From the NCBI GenBank assembly GCA_028289265.1, contig JAQGGU010000008.1, positions 1 through 12,395 on the forward strand: a stretch of DNA of 12,395 bases. Reading direction: 5' to 3'. Positions 11,621 through 12,395 of the stretch are shown in pieces. Numbering within the stretch: the stretch's first letter is position 1; the number at the start of each line of letters is the position of its first letter. The notes under the pieces were generated by a model that worked only from the letters and a program-made list of their open reading frames with translations, ran no database searches and was not told the DNA's origin. Position numbers and translations under genes: made by a program. Source of the stretch: Candidatus Saccharimonadota bacterium. Lineage in GTDB: Bacteria; Patescibacteriota; Saccharimonadia; Saccharimonadales; UBA4665.

Positions 11621-12395
11621 TTATTCATCGCTATCACGGAAGCGAGATTCAAAATACTGAAAGTATTCTCTCGGGAGCTGCGTAGTATCTGGGTGATAGT
11701 ATGGGGAAAGTTTTTTAAAGATTCTCTTATCCGGGAAGCCTTTATCACGGAGTTCTTTGATCCTGTTATTAATTTCTTGCATGACCGCTACGTCAAGCTC
11801 TATCCTTTTAGGCCCGGACTCCTCGGCTGATTGAGGTTCTTCTGTCGGAGTCTCTTCCTTTTCGACCGTTACATATCCCATGTCGCGTAGCATCGAGATA
11901 GTAGTAGTCTCTAGATGCTCAATGACGGCCTTCTTGGTCGTGCCTGGATCAAACAAGTGAGCAACTTCCTTAATAGACCGCTCGGCTAAATTAACATAAT
12001 CCTCAGCTGACGGATACAGCAGACCATATCTGGAGACGTGCTCGGCGATGGCTTCCCGGACTGTGTCATTGACGCCATGCTGGCTTACTTGGTCGATCGT
12101 AGCTGTAAAGTCGCGTATCGCAGCCGAGATTTCCTCATCAGTAGTCCATTTTTCTGGAGCAGGCTGGCCGCTCACCATGTGCAGTACCTTGCGGCCGAGA
12201 TTCTTAGGCTTCACGTTGTCGAGAAGACCCTCGAGGATATCAAGCTTTTCCTGCGCGGACTCGTCAAAATTGAACATACCGATTATGGCGACACCCTCTT
12301 CGTCTGCTGCAGAAGGTTTGTCAGGCATAGCAGCGTCCACTTTGGCGTCCAGGCTTGCTGCGGCCTTCTCTTTCAGCCCTGCTACGCGGTTATCA
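11621..12395 (-). CDS. Partial protein with C-terminal J-domain-like HPD motif
   Basis: The frame is open to the right edge with no stop and no ribosome binding site, so the 5' end is probably outside the window. 257 residues are visible. A GTG at 12338-12340 and an ATG at 12326-12328 are possible internal starts but lack support. Numbered from that GTG, the protein is acidic and helical, with a Glu/Pro/Ser-rich linker (about 160-177). A final segment (180-239) resembles a J domain: a helix (AVMQEINNRIKELRDKGF), then IFKKLSPYYHPDTT with HPD at 216-218, then EYFQYFESRFRDSDE as helix III. J domains stimulate the ATPase of DnaK/Hsp70 through HPD. The match is short and divergent, so a DnaK co-chaperone role is inferred. 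The following 149 bases lack an obvious terminator. Confidence 0.65.
   Translation of the reverse strand, partial: DNRVAGLKEKAAASLDAKVDAAMPDKPSAADEEGVAIIGMFNFDESAQEKLDILEGLLDNVKPKNLGRKVLHMVSGQPAPEKWTTDEEISAAIRDFTATIDQVSQHGVNDTVREAIAEHVSRYGLLYPSAEDYVNLAERSIKEVAHLFDPGTTKKAVIEHLETTTISMLRDMGYVTVEKEETPTEEPQSAEESGPKRIELDVAVMQEINNRIKELRDKGFPDKRIFKKLSPYYHPDTTQLPREYFQYFESRFRDSDE

Noticed and set aside
1..12395. CRISPR array, insertion sequence or prophage genes
   Set aside because: No spaced direct repeats, transposase motifs, terminal inverted repeats or phage structural genes were seen.

Overview
The window reads as a chromosomal segment of a bacterium with a small genome, most likely from the Candidate Phyla Radiation (Patescibacteria), possibly Saccharibacteria. 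This placement is inference: genes are tightly packed, several conserved proteins are short or divergent (a TruB without its C-terminal PUA domain, a cysteine-free family 4 uracil-DNA glycosylase), RNase J is the ribonuclease paired with PNPase, and half the remaining genes match no family I can name. The standard code fits. All twelve reading frames end in TAA (8) or TAG (4) and none in TGA, but no frame needs TGA read as sense. GC content looks close to half, with a sharp AT-rich dip around 11470-11560.

Eleven of twelve genes are on the minus strand, so the story runs from right to left. At the right edge is a 5'-truncated gene (11621-12395) for a charged protein ending in a J-domain-like segment with an HPD motif, then a 455-residue protein with an HExxH zinc-peptidase motif (10104-11471). 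The only plus-strand gene, rpsT (9720-10103), meets it end to end. Its intrinsic terminator lies inside the last codons of the opposing gene.

From 9571 leftward comes a block that echoes the common bacterial order nrnA/DHH - truB - (ribF) - rpsO - pnp: a DHH-phosphoesterase-like protein whose active-site motifs have decayed and which has gained a long Pro/Ala-rich tail, then truB, then a lipoprotein gene where ribF would be expected, then rpsO and pnp. Two genes here (rpsO and the lipoprotein gene) have promoters so close to the ATG that their mRNAs should be leaderless or nearly so.

The left third is a tight cluster: pnp, two tiny two-helix membrane proteins, a UDG gene and rnj (RNase J), with gaps of 2 and 23 bases, an 8-base overlap and a 20-base gap, closed by a hairpin at 73-102. 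It joins the two main processive mRNA-decay enzymes (3'-5' PNPase and 5'-3' RNase J) with two possible membrane anchors. This is the strongest candidate for something undescribed, together with three signs of altered chemistry: RNase J has Tyr where a zinc-ligand His is expected, UDG lacks all Fe-S cysteines, and the DHH protein has lost its namesake motif. Beyond the terminator, a perfect TTGACA-17-TATAAT promoter fires leftward out of the window.
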